Shown piece by piece: positions 42,514-51,281 of a stretch of 64,000 bases of DNA (its first letter is position 1; every line of letters begins with the position of its first letter). Position numbers and translations under genes: made by a program. Source of the DNA: Actinomycetes bacterium (GTDB lineage: Bacteria > Actinomycetota > Actinomycetes > Actinomycetales > Dermatophilaceae); assembly GCA_023420415.1 (NCBI GenBank), contig JAEZWF010000015.1, forward strand, positions 93,374 through 157,373, in the 5' to 3' direction. The notes below the pieces were generated by a model. The model did not search any database. It worked only from the letters and a program-made list of their open reading frames with translations, and was not told where the DNA came from.

Positions 42514-43734
42514 CTATCCCTTGACGGCCTTCTGCAGCTCCTCGACGCGGTCGGTGCGCTCCCACGTGAACGGGTTGGTGTAGCCGTCGACGTGGGTGCG
42601 ACCGAAGTGGCCGTAGGCCGCGGTCGGCTTGTAGATGGGGCGCAGCAGGTCGAGCTGGTCGACGATCGCCGCCGGACGCAGGTCGAAGACCGAGGTGATC
42701 GCGGCCTGGATCTTCTCGATCGGCTCGGTCTCGGTGCCGAAGGTCTCGACGTAGAGGCCGACCGGCTGCGCCTTGCCGATGGCGTAGGCGACCTGGACCT
42801 CGCACCGACGGGCGAGCCCGGCGGCGACGATGTTCTTGGCGACCCAGCGCATCGCGTAGGCGGCCGAGCGGTCGACCTTCGACGGGTCCTTGCCGGAGAA
42901 CGCGCCACCACCGTGACGGGCCATGCCGCCATAGGTGTCGACGATGATCTTGCGGCCGGTGAGCCCGGCGTCGCCCATGGGTCCGCCGATCTCGAAGCGT
43001 CCGGTCGGGTTGATGAGCGAGCGGTATGCCGTGGTGTCCAGCTCGGTGCCCTCGTCGGCGAGCTGCTCGAGGACGGGCTTGATGACGTGCTGCTCGATGT
43101 CGGGGGTCAGCAGGTCGTCGAGCGAGACGTCGGCGGCGTGCTGGGTCGACAGGACCACGGTGTCGAGCTTGACCGCCTTGTCGCCGTCGTAGCCGATGGT
43201 GACCTGGGTCTTGCCGTCGGGACGCAGGTAGGGCACCTCGTTGCTCTTGCGGACGGCGGTGAGCCGCTCGGAGAGCCGGTGCGCGAGGAAGATCGGCAGC
43301 GGCATCAGCTCGGCCGTGTCGTCGCAGGCGTACCCGAACATGAGGCCCTGGTCGCCGGCGCCCTGCTTGTCGAGCGGGTCGACGCCACCGGTGCGGTTCT
43401 CGTATGCCGTGTCGACGCCCTGGGCGATGTCCGGGCTCTGCTGCCCGATCGAGACCTCGACACCACACGAGGCTCCGTCGAAGCCCTTGGTGGAGGAGTC
43501 GTAGCCGATGCCGAGCACGGTGTCGCGCACGATCTTCGGGATCTCGACGTAGGCCTCGGTGGTCACCTCACCGGCGACGTGCACGAGACCGGTGGTCACC
43601 ATCGTCTCGACGGCCACCCGGCTGCCGGGGTCCTGCTCGAGCATGGCGTCCAGGATCGAGTCGGAGATCTGGTCACAGATCTTGTCCGGGTGTCCCTCGG
43701 TGACGGACTCGGACGTGAACAGGCGTGCAGACAC
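42514..43734 (-). CDS. metK: S-adenosylmethionine synthetase
   Basis: 406 aa. GHPDKICDQISDSILDA, GAGDQGLMFGYACDDT and GGGAFSGKDPSKVDRSAAY are the three conserved segments (ATP, metal and methionine binding). The GTG start at 43734 has GAAGGAG upstream, and a candidate -10 (TAGACT) lies near 43789. No S-box riboswitch is seen in the short leader. Confidence 0.97.
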   Translation of the reverse strand: MSARLFTSESVTEGHPDKICDQISDSILDAMLEQDPGSRVAVETMVTTGLVHVAGEVTTEAYVEIPKIVRDTVLGIGYDSSTKGFDGASCGVEVSIGQQSPDIAQGVDTAYENRTGGVDPLDKQGAGDQGLMFGYACDDTAELMPLPIFLAHRLSERLTAVRKSNEVPYLRPDGKTQVTIGYDGDKAVKLDTVVLSTQHAADVSLDDLLTPDIEQHVIKPVLEQLADEGTELDTTAYRSLINPTGRFEIGGPMGDAGLTGRKIIVDTYGGMARHGGGAFSGKDPSKVDRSAAYAMRWVAKNIVAAGLARRCEVQVAYAIGKAQPVGLYVETFGTETEPIEKIQAAITSVFDLRPAAIVDQLDLLRPIYKPTAAYGHFGRTHVDGYTNPFTWERTDRVEELQKAVKG

Positions 43735-43837
43735 TCAGCAACTCCTTCAGGGACGGGACGTGAACGCGCGGGAGCGAACCCGGCGAGTCTATCCGCGACG
43801 GGCGGGTCAGCCGCACGGCATCCCACACTGCGGCGCG

Positions 43838-45484
43838 TCAGGGCGAGGTGCGCCCTGCGAGGTGCGCGTGGACCGCGGAGATCACGACCGACCCCTCCCC
43901 GACGGCGGAGGCCACCCGTTTGACCGACCCGGAGCGCACGTCGCCGACGGCGAACAGCCCGGGCATCGTGGTGGCGAACCCGTCGGTCGTCACGACGAAG
44001 CCGCGGTCGTCGAGCGCGACACCGGTGTCGCGCAGCCAGGCCGTGCCCGGCTCGGCGCCGATCATGAGGAACAGCCCCGCCGCGTCGATGTCCACGTCCC
44101 GGCCGCCCGCGTGGTCGCGCCACGTCAGCCGCGTCAGCCGCGCGGGGCCCTCGACCGCAGCGAGCTCGCACCGGGGATGCACCGTGATGCGGTCGTGGTT
44201 GAGCAGCCGCTGGGCCAGGTAGTCCGACATCGTCTCGGTCAGGTCGTCCCGGCGGATGAGCACGTGGACGTGGCTCGCGTGCTGGGCGAGGAACAGTGCG
44301 GCCTGCCCGGATGAGTTGGCCCCGCCCACCACGACGGCGGTGCGGTCGGCGACGACCGTGGCCTCCAGCTCACTCGCGGCGTAGTAGACGCCCCGGCCCT
44401 CGAGGTCGGCCAGGCCGGGGACCGGCAGGCGGCGGTACCGCGCGCCGCTGGCCACGATGACGGCGCACGCCTCGACATCGGTCTCGTCGTCGAGCGTGAC
44501 GCGAAACAGACCGCCGGGAGCCTGGCGAATTGCGGTGACCGTTCGCGGAGACACCAGCTTGGCCCCGAACTTGACCGCCTGGAGCATGGCGGCCCGCCCC
44601 AGCTCGGCCCCGGAGATGCCACGCGGGAAGCCGAGGTAGTTCTCGATCCGCGTCGAGCTGCCGGCCTGTCCGCCGATGGCCACGTCCTCGACGACAACTG
44701 TCGACAGGCCCTCGGAGGCGCCGTAGACGGCTGCCGCCAGCCCGGCGGGTCCGGCCCCGACGACGACGAGGTCACACCGCGAGCCGTCGCCCAGCCCCCA
44801 CAGGTCGATGCCGAGCGCGGTGGCGAGGTCGCGGGTCGACGGCGCCGTCAGGACCCGGCGCTCGCCGGTGACGACCGCGGTCCCCGTGTCCGGAAGGTCG
44901 GTGCTGCGGGCCAGGTCAGCCCACGCCCGGTCGTCCGTGCGCAGCACGGTGCGGTAGGGCAGCTGGTTGCGCTCGGCGAAGTCCTGCAACCGGTGCAGGT
45001 CTGCGTCGTCGTCGCCCGCGAGGACGAGTCCGCCCTCGCCGAGCCGCTTGAGCAGGCGCCGGCGGGCGTCGAACGCCGTCAGGAGCACGTCGCTCAGCTC
45101 GCCCGAGATGGCCATGAGCCGCTGCAGCTCGGGCACCCGGACCCGCAGCACCTCGGTGTCGGCCACGGCCATGCCGGGCAGGAACGCACGCTGGCCCATC
45201 AGCATGCCGAGCTCCCCCACGAAGTCGCCGGGCTCGACGAGGAAGACCACCCGGTCGTCGCGGCGGTCGAGCAGCATCACACCGCCACGGCGCACGTAGT
45301 AGAAGTCGTACGGCTCCCCCGCGTCGATCAGCAGCTCACCGGGCGCCGGGTGCAGGACCTCTCCGGCATCCTCCAGCAGCGCCATGGCCTGCGGGCTGAA
45401 GGTCGGCCACGCGAGGTCGTCGACGTCGTCCTGCCGCCGCGACGAGTGGTGGGTGCGCTCGTCGGGCTCGGGCAGAGCGGTCAC
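43838..45484 (-). CDS. Cyclic-nucleotide-domain plus thioredoxin-reductase-like flavoprotein
   Basis: 548 aa. An N-terminal cNMP-binding fold (about residues 15-125; GELLIDAGEPYDFYYVRRGG) is followed by a short linker domain with no CxxC (about 130-215). A TrxR-type FAD oxidoreductase follows, with VVGAGPAGLAAAVYGASEG and VVVGGANSSGQAA. The disulfide CxxC of thioredoxin reductase is missing. The start overlaps the coaBC stop (GTGA). Activity is unknown; an NADPH-linked redox role sensed by a nucleotide is possible. Confidence 0.85.
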   Translation of the reverse strand: MTALPEPDERTHHSSRRQDDVDDLAWPTFSPQAMALLEDAGEVLHPAPGELLIDAGEPYDFYYVRRGGVMLLDRRDDRVVFLVEPGDFVGELGMLMGQRAFLPGMAVADTEVLRVRVPELQRLMAISGELSDVLLTAFDARRRLLKRLGEGGLVLAGDDDADLHRLQDFAERNQLPYRTVLRTDDRAWADLARSTDLPDTGTAVVTGERRVLTAPSTRDLATALGIDLWGLGDGSRCDLVVVGAGPAGLAAAVYGASEGLSTVVVEDVAIGGQAGSSTRIENYLGFPRGISGAELGRAAMLQAVKFGAKLVSPRTVTAIRQAPGGLFRVTLDDETDVEACAVIVASGARYRRLPVPGLADLEGRGVYYAASELEATVVADRTAVVVGGANSSGQAALFLAQHASHVHVLIRRDDLTETMSDYLAQRLLNHDRITVHPRCELAAVEGPARLTRLTWRDHAGGRDVDIDAAGLFLMIGAEPGTAWLRDTGVALDDRGFVVTTDGFATTMPGLFAVGDVRSGSVKRVASAVGEGSVVISAVHAHLAGRTSP

Positions 45485-46722
45485 AGGATTTCCTGGACGG
45501 CGTCCCACACCGCGGCCGCCACGGCCTGCTTGGACGCCGGGCCCACCTCGACCACGTGGCTGCTGCCCTGGCGCAGGATGTGGGCGGTGTTGTCGTCGGC
45601 GCCGAAGGTCTTGTCGGCTCCGACCTCGTTCACCACGAGCAGGTCGCTGCCCTTGCGCGCCAGCTTGTCGCGCCCGTGGTCGAGGACCGAGCCCTGGGCG
45701 TCACCGGTCTCGGCGGCGAACCCCACGATGACCGGGTTCGCCTCGTCACCGCGGTCGCGCACCAGGCCGGCGAGGATGTCGGGGTTGCGCACGAGCTCGA
45801 TGGTGGGCGCGGCCTCGGGGTCACCGGCGTCGTGCGTCTTCTTGATCTTGGTGTCGACGTAGGTGGCGGGGCGGAAGTCGGCCACCGCGGCCGCCATCAC
45901 GACCACGTCGGCGTCGCGGGCCGCGTCCGTCACCGCCGACTCCAGCTCCAGGGCCGTCTCCACCGGCACGACCTTGACACCGGTCGGTGCCGGGAGCGAG
46001 CTGTTGGCGGCAACCAGCACCACCTCGGCGCCGCGGGCGGCGGCCACCTCGGCGAGCGCGTAGCCCTGCTTGCCCGAGCTGCGGTTGCCGAGGAACCGCA
46101 CCGGGTCCAGCGGCTCGCGGGTGCCACCGGCCGAGACCACGACGCGGCGACCGGCCAGCGGTAGGTCACCGGGGCCCGACGGCTGGGAGGTGCCGTGGGC
46201 GAGCAGCCGCTCGCACACGGCATACAGGTCCTCCGGCTCGGGCAACCGGCCGGGGCCGGTGTCGGCACCGGTGAGGCGCCCACTGGCCGGTGGGATGACG
46301 TGTATGCCGCGCTCGGTGAGCGTCTCGACGTTGGCCTGCGTCGCCGGGTGCTCCCACATCTCGGTGTGCATCGCCGGCGCCATCACGGTGGGACAGCGTG
46401 CGGTGAGGAGCACGTTGGTGAGCAGGTCACCCGCGAGGCCGTGGGCGGCTCGCGCGAGCAGGTCGGCCGTGGCGGGCGCGACCACCACGAGGTCGGCGGC
46501 CTTGCCGAGGCGCACGTGCGGCACCTCGTGGACCGACGTCCACACGTCGGTCTGCACCGGCTTGCCGGACAGCGCCTCCCACGTGGGGGCACCGACGAAG
46601 TGCAGCGCGGACTCGGTGGGCACGACCGTGACGTCGTGCCCCGACTCGGTGAAGAGGCGCAGCAGGGACGCGACCTTGTATGCCGCGATGCCGCCGCCGA
46701 CACCCAGGACGATCCGCGCCAT
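45481..46722 (-). CDS. coaBC: Phosphopantothenoylcysteine decarboxylase/synthetase
   Basis: 413 aa fusion for coenzyme A synthesis. The N-terminal FMN decarboxylase (about 1-180) has the GGGIAAYK loop, PAMHTEMWEHPATQAN with the active His/Asn residues. The C-terminal ligase (about 190-413) begins VVVSAGGTREPLDPVRFLGNRSSGKQG and includes KIKK. It lies 17 bases after rpoZ. Confidence 0.96.
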   Translation of the reverse strand: MARIVLGVGGGIAAYKVASLLRLFTESGHDVTVVPTESALHFVGAPTWEALSGKPVQTDVWTSVHEVPHVRLGKAADLVVVAPATADLLARAAHGLAGDLLTNVLLTARCPTVMAPAMHTEMWEHPATQANVETLTERGIHVIPPASGRLTGADTGPGRLPEPEDLYAVCERLLAHGTSQPSGPGDLPLAGRRVVVSAGGTREPLDPVRFLGNRSSGKQGYALAEVAAARGAEVVLVAANSSLPAPTGVKVVPVETALELESAVTDAARDADVVVMAAAVADFRPATYVDTKIKKTHDAGDPEAAPTIELVRNPDILAGLVRDRGDEANPVIVGFAAETGDAQGSVLDHGRDKLARKGSDLLVVNEVGADKTFGADDNTAHILRQGSSHVVEVGPASKQAVAAAVWDAVQEIL

Positions 46723-46739
46723 CGGGGACCTCCCGGGTC

Positions 46740-47015
46740 TCAGGCCTCGATCGGCTCGGAGGTGACCAGGCCCTCGTTGATCTCGCGCAGGGCGATCGAC
46801 ATGGGCTTCTCGTGCACCTGGCTGTCCACGAGCGGGCCGACGTACTCCAGCAGGCCCTCCTGCAGCTGGCTGTAGTACGCGTTGATCTGACGGGCGCGCT
46901 TGGCCGAGTAGATGACCAGGGCGTACTTGGAGTCGGCCTTGGTGAGGAGGTCGTCGATCGGCGGGTTGGTGATGCCGATGGGGTTCGCGACGGTTCCGGA
47001 CACGGGTGTGCTCAC
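46740..47015 (-). CDS. rpoZ: RNA polymerase omega subunit
   Basis: 91 aa. SKYALVIYSAKRARQINAYY matches the omega core that assists beta-prime folding. Nine bases follow gmk. It is part of the mihF-gmk-rpoZ-coaBC string conserved in actinobacteria. Confidence 0.95.
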   Translation of the reverse strand: MSTPVSGTVANPIGITNPPIDDLLTKADSKYALVIYSAKRARQINAYYSQLQEGLLEYVGPLVDSQVHEKPMSIALREINEGLVTSEPIEA

Positions 47016-47024
47016 AATCAGTTG

Positions 47025-47618
47025 TCAGTGGGTTCGCATCAAGTGTACGAGTTCTTCTGCCGCACGCCGAACGTCGTCGTTCACGATCGTCACGTCGAAC
47101 TCCGCCTCGGCGGCCAGCTCGACCTTCGCGGTCTCCAGCCGGCGGGTGCGCTCCTCCTCGTCCTCGGTGCCGCGGCCGACGAGCCGGCGCACCAGCTCCT
47201 CCCAGCTGGGCGGCGCGAGGAACACGAAGAACGCCTCCGGCATGTTCTGCCGCACCTGCCGCGCGCCCTGCAGGTCGATCTCCAGCAGCGCCATGCGGTG
47301 CGCGGCGAGCGCCTCCTCGACGGGGCGGCGCGGCGTGCCGTAGTGGTTGCGTCCGTGGACCACGGCAGACTCGAGCAGCTCGCCGTCACGCTCCATGCGC
47401 GCGAACTCGCTGGTCGAGACGAAGTGGTAGTGGACACCGTCCACCTCACCGGGGCGCGGCGAACGCGTCGTCGCCGAGACGCTCAGCCACACCTCGGGGA
47501 AGTGCTCGCGGATGTAGGCCGACACCGTGCCCTTGCCGACAGCGGTGGGGCCGGCGAGGACGACGAGCCGGTGCGGTCCGTCGGTCCGGTCCTGCTCGGC
47601 GTGAGCCGGCTGGCTCAC
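47025..47618 (-). CDS. gmk: Guanylate kinase
   Basis: 197 aa. Walker A is GPTAVGKGT (about 24-32); SVSATTRSPRPGEVDGVHYHFV and YGTPRRPVEEAL form the GMP site. It phosphorylates GMP to GDP. Its ATG overlaps the mihF stop (ATGA). Confidence 0.96.
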   Translation of the reverse strand: MSQPAHAEQDRTDGPHRLVVLAGPTAVGKGTVSAYIREHFPEVWLSVSATTRSPRPGEVDGVHYHFVSTSEFARMERDGELLESAVVHGRNHYGTPRRPVEEALAAHRMALLEIDLQGARQVRQNMPEAFFVFLAPPSWEELVRRLVGRGTEDEEERTRRLETAKVELAAEAEFDVTIVNDDVRRAAEELVHLMRTH

Positions 47619-47932
47619 GCCTCGTCGAAGCGGGTGAGGAGCGCGGAGATCTGGTTGGCGCCGAGGCCGCGGACTCGCCGGCTCTCGGAGATGCCGACCT
47701 CTGCCATGATCTGGCGGGCGCGGACGCGGCCGACGCCGGGCATCGACTCGAGCAGCGCGGAGACCTTCATCTTGCCGACGACCTCGTTGGACTTGCCGTC
47801 CTCGATGACCTCACGCAGCGAACCCTGGGCGTACTTGAGGCGGTTCTTCACCGCGGCCCGTTCTCGACGGGCGACGGCGGCCTTTTCCAAGGCCGCGGCC
47901 CTCTGCTCCGGAGTCAGGGTAGGAAGTGCCAC
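47615..47932 (-). CDS. mihF: Integration host factor, actinobacterial type
   Basis: 105 aa nucleoid protein. An N-terminal basic helix (EQRAAALEKAAVARRERAAVKNRLK) precedes a helix-two-turn-helix fold with LLESMPGVGRVRARQIMAEVGI, the DNA-binding motif. The GTG start has AGAGGAG 9 bases upstream. It is unrelated to enterobacterial IHF. It probably compacts DNA and supports site-specific recombination. Confidence 0.95.
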   Translation of the reverse strand: MALPTLTPEQRAAALEKAAVARRERAAVKNRLKYAQGSLREVIEDGKSNEVVGKMKVSALLESMPGVGRVRARQIMAEVGISESRRVRGLGANQISALLTRFDEA

Positions 47933-48052
47933 GGTAGAAACTCCTCTGCGGGCGCGCTGGTTGCACGGGTGCCATCCCTTGGACCCCATCGACTCTAGCA
48001 ACCGCCGCCGCCGGATTCTCATCGAGGCCCGTCGGCACGAAACCGCAGGTCG

Positions 48053-48358
48053 TCAGGGTGCGGAGCTGGTGTCCTCGACATAGCGGCGCCCCTCGGCGGC
48101 GGCCCCGGCGACCGTGTCCACCCATCGCGGCGGCTGCTCGCCGATGCCGCGCCGCGACAGCGCCTCCACGAGCTGGGCCCGCACGGTGGCGACATCGCGA
48201 CCGGCGCCACCGGCCACCACCTCGTCGATCGCCTCCTGGATCAGCTGTTGCCTGTCGTGGTGCGAGGCCGAGTCGGCCTCGTCCATCTCGGCGAGGTTGC
48301 GGTCCTCACCCTCGGTGCCCTCGTTCACTGGCTGGTTCATCGGCTCGCTCATGCGCAT
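48053..48358 (-). CDS. Hypothetical acidic protein
   Basis: 101 aa from ATG 48358; a second ATG at 48352 gives 99 aa. The first 35 residues are acidic and disordered-looking (NEGTEGEDRNLAEMDEAD). The rest is helical and contains QQLIQEAIDEVVAGGAG, then LVEALSRRGIGEQPPRWVDTVAG. I do not recognise the family. It is on the same strand as mihF, 120 bases upstream, so co-transcription is possible. Confidence 0.55.
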   Translation of the reverse strand: MRMSEPMNQPVNEGTEGEDRNLAEMDEADSASHHDRQQLIQEAIDEVVAGGAGRDVATVRAQLVEALSRRGIGEQPPRWVDTVAGAAAEGRRYVEDTSSAP

Positions 48359-48386
48359 GCCTGCCTTTCCCTCGTGGTCCACCACA

Positions 48387-48417
48387 CGGCATACCCCGTC
48401 GTGGTCCCGGTATGCCG
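48387..48417. terminator. Hairpin formed by an inverted pair of the GTATGCC octamer
   Basis: CGGCATACC (48387-48395) and GGTATGCCG (48409-48417) are exact inverse copies around a 13-base loop. The pair sits 30 bases downstream of the lipoprotein stop and 28 bases upstream of the acidic hypothetical gene. A terminator role is inferred from position; no U-tract follows. It is the only close inverted pair of this genome-wide octamer that I saw. Confidence 0.5.
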
Positions 48418-48446
48418 GGTCCGCACCGGGCGTTGCCGGCCGCCGG

Positions 48447-49385
48447 TCAGTGGCCCCAGCCGTCGGGGATGAAGGACATGTCGGACTTGGGTCCGACGAG
48501 GGCCGACCAGGGCACCGTGAAGGTCACGAGCCCGGCCGCACCGGCGAAGACGCGGCGCTGGTCCACGGCCACGGCCAGACCCGCCTTGGTCGGCCACGCG
48601 CTGATCTCCTTGCGGGTCAACGTCTGCACCAACGTCTCGTTGACGAACGGGTTGCCGCTGCGCAGCGCGGCCCGGCGCAGCTCCTTCTCGAAGTCCCACC
48701 GCGGACCGCCGTCCTGCTGCATCTCGGCGAGCATGCCGTCGAGGGTGATCTCCTCGCCGGTGGTGTTGTCGAGGACGACCGCCCGGACGCTCGAGTCGCT
48801 GACTGCACCACCGAGCGAGGTCCGGTCCTGAAACCGGATCACGGTCAGCCCGGGCACGTTCACGGGCACCGTGGCGCGCTGCGTGAACTCCCCCGGTGCC
48901 GACGCACCCGTCGCCTGTGACTCCTCGTTGCTCGACCGCCACGTGTCGAACCGCTCGGACGCAGCGGTGTTCGCGAGCTCCTGCAGCCGGGAGACGCCCA
49001 CCGCCGTGGCACACGCGGCCTTGACCGAGGTCGTCACCCGCTGCACGGTCGAGGCGCCGGCGACCTTCGGGCTGGTCGTGGTGAACCTGACAGTCATCGG
49101 CGCGGTGCACGCCGGGCTGGCCGGGGGCGATGACGTCGTGGGCCCAGCTGTCGTGGGCCCCGCTGTCGTGGGGGCTGTGGTCGTGGGGGCTGTGGTCGTG
49201 GGGGCTGTGGTCGAGGTGGTGGGCACGCTCGCGTTCGAGGTGGCGGAGCTGGCCGTCCCACCTGGTTCGCTCCCGCACCCCGCGAGCAGGAGGGCGCACG
49301 CCAGCGCCAACCCCGCGCCCAGCTGTGCGTGCCTGAGACCGACCCGTGGGTGGTTCTCAGGCACTCGAATCGTTGTTGTGCGCAC
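48447..49385 (-). CDS. Secreted lipoprotein with T/A/P-rich linker
   Basis: 312 aa. The signal peptide ends in LLLAGCGS (lipobox, Cys near 37). A Thr/Ala/Pro linker of pentapeptide-like repeats (TTTAP, TTAGP) lies at about 55-90. A folded domain of about 200 aa begins at ACTAPMTVRFTT and ends SALVGPKSDMSFIPDGWGH; it resembles RsiV/DUF3298-type extracellular domains in outline, but I cannot confirm it. GTG at 49385 has AGGGGG upstream; GTG at 49364 is an alternative. Acylation would need Lgt (5602-6543). Confidence 0.75.
   Translation of the reverse strand: MRTTTIRVPENHPRVGLRHAQLGAGLALACALLLAGCGSEPGGTASSATSNASVPTTSTTAPTTTAPTTTAPTTAGPTTAGPTTSSPPASPACTAPMTVRFTTTSPKVAGASTVQRVTTSVKAACATAVGVSRLQELANTAASERFDTWRSSNEESQATGASAPGEFTQRATVPVNVPGLTVIRFQDRTSLGGAVSDSSVRAVVLDNTTGEEITLDGMLAEMQQDGGPRWDFEKELRRAALRSGNPFVNETLVQTLTRKEISAWPTKAGLAVAVDQRRVFAGAAGLVTFTVPWSALVGPKSDMSFIPDGWGH
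49135..49209. repeat. 15-bp tandem repeat in the lipoprotein linker
   Basis: Five units begin at 49135, 49150, 49165, 49180 and 49195. The last three are identical (GTCGTGGGGGCTGTG) and the first two differ by a few bases. Each unit encodes one five-residue linker repeat, so copy-number change would alter linker length without shifting frame. Confidence 0.9.
49329..49364. repeat. 10-bp inverted repeat at the start of the lipoprotein gene
   Basis: GTGCCTGAGA (49329-49338) and TCTCAGGCAC (49355-49364) form perfect arms around a 16-base loop. It lies 20 bases inside the coding region from the GTG at 49385. If the second GTG (49364) is the true start, the hairpin is at the initiation site and could control translation. 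Confidence 0.7.
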
Positions 49386-49447
49386 CGCTCCCCCTCGCGT
49401 TGTCCGTGCTGTGTGCTGTCAGACGCCGCAGCAGTGAGGACGGTTGG

Positions 49448-50311
49448 TCAGCGCAGCAGGGCGGCCATCGTCTCGCTCACCGACCGCGCACGGTCACGCA
49501 GGGCGCTGACGTCGGGGCCAGCCGAGAGCACGTCGCGCGAGCTGGCGGGTAGGACGTTGGGCAGGGCGTCGCCGAACACCTGGCGCAGGTCCTCACTGGT
49601 GCCGCCCTGGGCACCGACCCCCGGGGCGAGCAGGGGTCCGCCCATCGCGGCCAGGTCCAGCCCGAGCTCCTGCACAGCGCTGCCCACGGTGGCGCCGACG
49701 ACGAGGCCGACACTGCCGAGCTCACCGCGTTCGATCGCGGCGGCGTTCTCGGCGGCCGCGCTCGTCACCATCGACTCGGCCACGCTGACGTCCCGCAGCC
49801 GGGCGTGCTGCACCGTGCGCCCCTCGGGGTTCGACGTCAGCGCGAGCACGAAGACGCCGCGGCCGGTCTGGGCCGCGAGGTCGAGGGCGGGTCGCAGCGA
49901 CTCGAACCCGAGGTAGGGACTCACCGTCACCGCGTCGCCGGCGGCGACGGCGTCCTTGCCGAGGAACGCCTCGGCATACGCAGCCATGGTGCTGCCGATG
50001 TCACCGCGCTTGGCGTCGACGACGACCTGCGTCCCGGCCTCCTGGAGCGTGCGAACGGCGTTCTCCAGCACCGCGATCCCGCGCGAGCCGAACACCTCGA
50101 AGAACGCGCTCTGGGGTTTGACCGCGGCGACCTGGCCGGCGAACGCCTCGACGCAGGTCTCGGTGAACTGCCGCAGGCCGTCCAGGTCGTAGCCCAGGCC
50201 CCACGACTCGACGAGTGCGCGGTGCGGGTCGATGCCTGCGCACAGCGGGCCGTGCTGGTCCATGGCGGCGCGCAACCGCTGCCCGAAGGTCACGTCGTGC
50301 GGTTCGTTCAT
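49448..50311 (-). CDS. pyrF: Orotidine 5'-phosphate decarboxylase
   Basis: 287 aa, of the longer (subfamily 2) type common in actinobacteria. VDAKRGDIGSTMAAYAEAF contains the catalytic Lys and metal-independent charge network. It ends the pyrimidine pathway with UMP. It starts 1 base after the pyrD stop codon region and is the last enzyme of the operon. Confidence 0.95.
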   Translation of the reverse strand: MNEPHDVTFGQRLRAAMDQHGPLCAGIDPHRALVESWGLGYDLDGLRQFTETCVEAFAGQVAAVKPQSAFFEVFGSRGIAVLENAVRTLQEAGTQVVVDAKRGDIGSTMAAYAEAFLGKDAVAAGDAVTVSPYLGFESLRPALDLAAQTGRGVFVLALTSNPEGRTVQHARLRDVSVAESMVTSAAAENAAAIERGELGSVGLVVGATVGSAVQELGLDLAAMGGPLLAPGVGAQGGTSEDLRQVFGDALPNVLPASSRDVLSAGPDVSALRDRARSVSETMAALLR

Positions 50312-50312
50312 G

Positions 50313-51281
50313 TCAGGCCATCCTCTCGTGGGCGATGCCGACCGCGTCCTTCAGGCAGTCGAACCCCTTGTCCTGCAACAGGTCCTGCAGCTCGCGTCCG
50401 ACCCGCACGGGAGCCTGCGGGTCGTTGAACGTCGCCGTCCCAACCTGCACCGCGCTGGCGCCGGCCGCGACGAGCTCGAGGGCGTCACGACCGGTGCGCA
50501 CTCCCCCGACTCCGATGATCGGCACGGTCGGCAACCGGCCTTCACGCATGGCGGCCCTGACCTGCCACACCGCGCGCACCGCGACCGGTCGCACCGCCGG
50601 GCCGGACAGCCCACCCGTGACCCCCGCCACCTGCGGCCGCAGCCGGTCGGTGTCGATCACCATGCCCAGCAGCGTGTTGATCATGGTGAGTCCGTCGGCC
50701 CCGGCCTTGACCGCGGCCTGGGCGATGCTGACGATGTCGGTCACGTCGGGTGTGAGCTTGGCGAAGATCGGGATGTTGCGCGGCAGCTGTTCGCGCACGA
50801 GCGCCACCACCTTGGCCGAGGCCATGGGGTCGCAGGCGAAGACGAGCCCGCGGTTGGCGACGTTGGGGCACGAGATGTTGACCTCGACGCCGACGACCGA
50901 ACCGAAGCCGTCGGACTGCCGCAGCGTTGCCGCGACGTCGGCGAACTCACCGCTGGTGTTGCCGGCGATGGACACGAGGGTGCGCGCGCCGGCCTGGTGC
51001 AGCCAGGCCAGGTCCTTCTCGCAGAATGCCGTGATGCCTGGCCCCTGCAGGCCGATCGAGTTGAGCATGCCGGAGGGCGTCTCGGCCATCCGGGGAGTGC
51101 CGCGACCCGAGCGCGGGTCGGCCATCACCGACTTGGTGACGAAGGCCCCGAGCTCGCGGATGTCGAAGAACCGCGCCAGCTCTCGCCCGTTCGCGGCACA
51201 TCCGGAGGCAGTCATCATCGGGCTGGGCAGACTCGCTCCGGCCAGGTCGACGGACATGTCCACGGTAGTCCCGTTCGCCAT
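50313..51281 (-). CDS. pyrD: Dihydroorotate dehydrogenase, class 1B catalytic subunit
   Basis: 322 aa FMN barrel. VEVNISCPNVANRG carries the catalytic Cys of class 1, and GVGGVRTGRDALEL the FMN phosphate site. It pairs with PyrK and reduces NAD+. The ATG at 51281 overlaps the pyrK stop (ATGA). Confidence 0.95.
   Translation of the reverse strand: MANGTTVDMSVDLAGASLPSPMMTASGCAANGRELARFFDIRELGAFVTKSVMADPRSGRGTPRMAETPSGMLNSIGLQGPGITAFCEKDLAWLHQAGARTLVSIAGNTSGEFADVAATLRQSDGFGSVVGVEVNISCPNVANRGLVFACDPMASAKVVALVREQLPRNIPIFAKLTPDVTDIVSIAQAAVKAGADGLTMINTLLGMVIDTDRLRPQVAGVTGGLSGPAVRPVAVRAVWQVRAAMREGRLPTVPIIGVGGVRTGRDALELVAAGASAVQVGTATFNDPQAPVRVGRELQDLLQDKGFDCLKDAVGIAHERMA

Noticed and set aside
43735..43837. 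SAM riboswitch before metK
   Set aside because: The leader is short and none of the conserved SAM aptamer segments can be recognised.
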